Assembly: GCF_022965805.1 (NCBI RefSeq)
Contig: NC_133115.1
Location: 34,091,321 to 34,155,320, forward strand
Origin: Primulina eburnea
Lineage: Eukaryota > Streptophyta > Magnoliopsida > Lamiales > Gesneriaceae
Direction: 5' to 3'
Length of the DNA: 64,000 bases
Shown here: in pieces, positions 61,078-64,000 of the stretch
How positions within the stretch are numbered: position 1 is the stretch's first letter
How the letters are laid out: each line of letters starts with the position of its first letter
Notes under the pieces: model-generated
Database searches by the model: none
Told to the model about the DNA's origin: nothing
What the model saw: the letters and a program-made list of their open reading frames with translations, nothing else
Program-made: the position numbers and the translations under genes

Positions 61078-63159
61078 TACAATTCATGATACAAATAATT
61101 AACATAATGTGATCAGCTACCATATTAATTTTACCACAACAAATATTAATTAAAAATTCAATTGCCAATTAAAGCGACGATAAATTAAATAGAGTCAAAT
61201 CACACTTTAAATCTTAATTTCAGTTTTGAGTGAATAATAATTTCAATATACACACAACTCTATATGTAATTATAAAAGTTAAAGTTAGGTTGTGTGTCCA
61301 CTCTTCGGGCATAATTTCATGTGACGATACATGTGTAGCGTTAAATCAACTCTTATAATAAAAAATGATTAAAATTATTAAAAATTGAAAGATATATGAG
61401 TAATATTAAAATTTAATAGCATCAGAATCAAATTCGCAAAAAAATTAAATATATTTGACAAAAAATGTATTTTTTTTTATACAAACAAAATGCCCGAAAA
61501 TGGGGACTGTTGTGCCTTTGTGTACGCTGCGCTAATCATTTTTTATCCCAAGTCTCCTTTTTTAGTTGAATCTCACCCTTTATATCCTTTCTTCTTTTAA
61601 TTTTCAGGTCGACGTGTTGAAAGTAAAAAAGGTTTGCACAATCATATGGTTTTTATTTCTGTTTTAATTAAATAAAATAGAAATAATTACTATTTTAATA
61701 AGATAAGTTAACATGTTTTTTTGTTTTAATCTCGATTTCTATTCGGTAAGTTGATTTATTTTTGTTTCGGTATCTCTTTTTTGTCCGAAAACAACTAAAT
61801 CCATCAGAAAAAATTTATATGATACTGATGTTATTTTACGTGACATATGTGATGAGAATAAAAATTATATTATACATTAAAATTCATTTAAGCAAAACGA
61901 CATTCAATACTTCAAAATTAGCGGGAAAAAGTTTGTTGTTTCTCTTTGTTTTTGTTTTAAGTAGATTTTAATATGTGTAATATATGATTTATTCTTGTCA
62001 CGTGATTCACATAGGAGAATATCAATATCAAATAAGTAATATTAGTTATTTTACTGGTTTCAAGCAAAAAAATGACCAAAACAATAACAAAAATTTCAAG
62101 TCACTGATGAAAAACAAACTTTAACATGTTAAATGACTAAAACATGTCAACTTACATGACTAAAATTATAATTTTTCTAATAAATATAAAATTTGAAAAC
62201 ATATAAAGAGATTTATTCAATAAAAAGAACAAAACCAATAATATGCACAATCACACATTTTTTAACAAAATATATATGTAAAATCTTGATCTATTACACA
62301 CATCGTGGAATAAATGAAGTAGCTAGGATAAAAAGGGTGAAATATCAATAAAGTAAAATTTTATTTTTGGGAAGAATGACATACAAAAACAGCTCAAAAT
62401 CCAATTTTTTTGGATAAGAAAAGGTAATATATTATATATACAATGCTTCTCGTAAGTTGGGCCTTTGCACTGCTTAGAGTTGTCGTTGCTTATTTAGGCC
62501 CACTAATCTTTTGTTGATGCCATTTTTCAGTAATTTGATTTGGCGTCGATACTGATTTTTTATTTTTTATTTTATTTATAAAAAAGTAGTAACTTATAAA
62601 TACCTCTTTTAATAAAAAATATATCAATTAAAGTTAATAGTTTATTTTGTTTAATATGTTTGAATGCCTTGATTACCACCCGACTTGATGACCCCTTATT
62701 TAATAAATATATACAGTCTGATTTTCACGTTTATTATTGTTTTCTCTACTCTTTTGCTAATATTCCCCTATTTCATTTGTTTTTAATTACTAATTTGTTA
62801 CTAAAATATTTATTAAATAAGGGGTCGGATGAGGAATTTCTTTATAAAATTTATTTTTTCAATAACTTTATTGATTTATATGAAAACACACACAAACCTA
62901 AATAAGTGAGATCGATGGAGTAATAAATTCATTTGTTTGTTTTGGTAAATCCATCAAACATTAATGTATTTCAAATCTCAAACTAGTAATTTTTTAAGTT
63001 ATTGCAGTGAATTTCAAATATATTTCAACTGTGAAATTATCTTGAATGTTTCTTTTAAATCCATACTCAAATCCAAATTAATTGACCCGAAAATAACCTT
63101 GAATCACTTTTTCACTGTAGGTATGAAAAAAGTGATTACTATATGAAAAAATGATTACG

Positions 63160-63670
63160 TCTAGAGATGTAAACAAATCAAGTCATTCGTGAGCTATTTG
63201 GAACTCTATTAGGTAAAAAACTCGTTCGAAATTGTTCGTTAATTTTATCGAGCCGAGTTCGAGCTTAAAAATACTCGATTCGTAAGCTTGCGAGCATGTT
63301 CGTAATCTCGACTAGTGTTTTGGACTAGTTTGTTGGGTCATGAATTTTTATCTCGCATTGCTAGTTTATTGAAATGTAAGCTATTGAAATCCTACAAAAT
63401 GATAACAATATCCCTTAAATTCTTTTATATTAGTTGATTTTTTAGCTAAAAATATTAGACGAGATTTAAAACGAGCTTGTATAATTAATTAGAAATGAAG
63501 AGCTTGAAAACAAGTCCGCTTAATAAGCCATGATCATTAAACATTATAAACGAGCTAATAAAGAACTGAGCTCGAGCTATTCGCGAACTTAGTATTTTTC
63601 AGACGAGCCAAGCTCGAGTTTAATAATAAAAGCTTGAATCGTACTCGACCCGATCTCAAGATATAAATCG
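63160..63670. repeat. AGCTCG-rich dispersed element, copy B
   Basis: Starts AGAGATGTAAACAAATCAAG and holds opposing arrays of CGAGCTCG-type words (GAGCCGAGTTCGAGC on the left, GCCAAGCTCGAGTTT on the right) around an AT-rich centre. Same organisation as 12981-13470. Confidence 0.6.
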
Positions 63671-64000
63671 ATTTTTTCAATGGTCTACCTTTAATTCTAT
63701 TACTTCCATTAATCAATGGATCTAAGATACGATTAATGTTTTTCCTAAAATTGTAAAATAAAAAGTTTTTTTTTTATAAAAAAGTAATAAACGAAACGGA
63801 AAATCTGGAGTAGGACCTTCAGGCTGGTCAGCAGTCACTTCCGTCATTTTTTTATGATAACTAATGCGAATAAGAAATAAATGTTAATCAAAGTCATTAA
63901 TAATCAATAATATAATAAAATTTGGCTTAAACTTGGCAATAAGAGGAAAAAAAATCACACCTGGAAACCACTTATCTGCATTTTGTTTTGTCTTATTAAT

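Larger units (their letters stand above)
58381..64000. other. Gene-free region upstream of PEPC
   Basis: 58381 to about 59250 is the PEPC leader and promoter side (CT/poly-A-rich leader near 58420-58600). Beyond it no gene is recognised. There are GTGAGAC repeat copies (an inverted pair at 59275-59657 and others), a CT tract near 60885-60910, and an AGCTCG-rich element at 63160-63670. The remaining sequence is AT-rich with only short chance open frames. Confidence 0.6.

Overview
The window is nuclear DNA from a flowering plant. It is AT-rich with long intergenic stretches, GT-AG introns, and standard eudicot gene families: ATL RING-H2, CIN-type TCP, CLE, TAXIMIN, TBL, KARI and PEPC. The repeat families recall asterid (possibly Lamiales) genomes to me. 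That placement is an impression from memory, not something the sequence proves.

Layout. 1-495: start of an LTR fragment (minus). 1860-2600: single-exon ATL RING-H2 gene (minus). 2601-6684: a nest of copies of one ~180-bp element, including an inverted pair. 6685-7557: CIN-type TCP gene (minus) with a miR319 site. 7558-14470: gene-poor, with two SINE-like copies, a nuclear plastid DNA fragment carrying a trnW-CCA relic, and two AT-rich repeats. 14470-17330: a diverged tandem segmental duplication. Its downstream copy holds an intact CLE peptide gene; its upstream copy holds a frameshifted CLE relic and the stump of a DUF455 gene. 17246-19510: intact seven-exon DUF455 ferritin-like gene (plus). 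20823-21173: two-exon TAXIMIN gene (plus). 21680-25561: five-exon TBL gene (minus). 28362-30946: six-exon gene of unknown function (minus) with a probable leader intron. 34051-35381: bHLH relic (minus) that has lost most of its basic region and is frameshifted twice. 35382-40039: gene-free. 40040-40729: long-TIR MITE. 40797-46658: very young non-autonomous LTR retrotransposon with near-identical 2290-bp LTRs, AGATG target duplications, initiator-tRNA PBS and PPT, but no gag-pol. 49374-52722: ten-exon chloroplast ketol-acid reductoisomerase gene (plus). 53651-58380: ten-exon plant-type PEPC gene (minus), convergent with it. 58381-64000: repeats only.

The genes do not form a pathway cluster. 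KARI (branched-chain amino acid synthesis in the plastid) and PEPC (anaplerotic oxaloacetate supply in the cytosol) are neighbours, but nothing in the sequence links their control. CLE and TAXIMIN are both small secreted or cysteine-rich signalling peptides.

The least explained items are four. One is the ~180-bp GTGAGAC/GTCTCAC foldback family (about 20 copies, two of them head-to-head pairs). The second is the non-autonomous LTR element, which carries a second piece of initiator tRNA-Met sequence near its 3' end. The third is the CLE/DUF455 duplication with one decayed arm. The fourth is a cluster of four hairpins inside a TBL intron. Exon joins were made by hand from splice consensus and reading-frame continuity; every joined CDS closes in frame.
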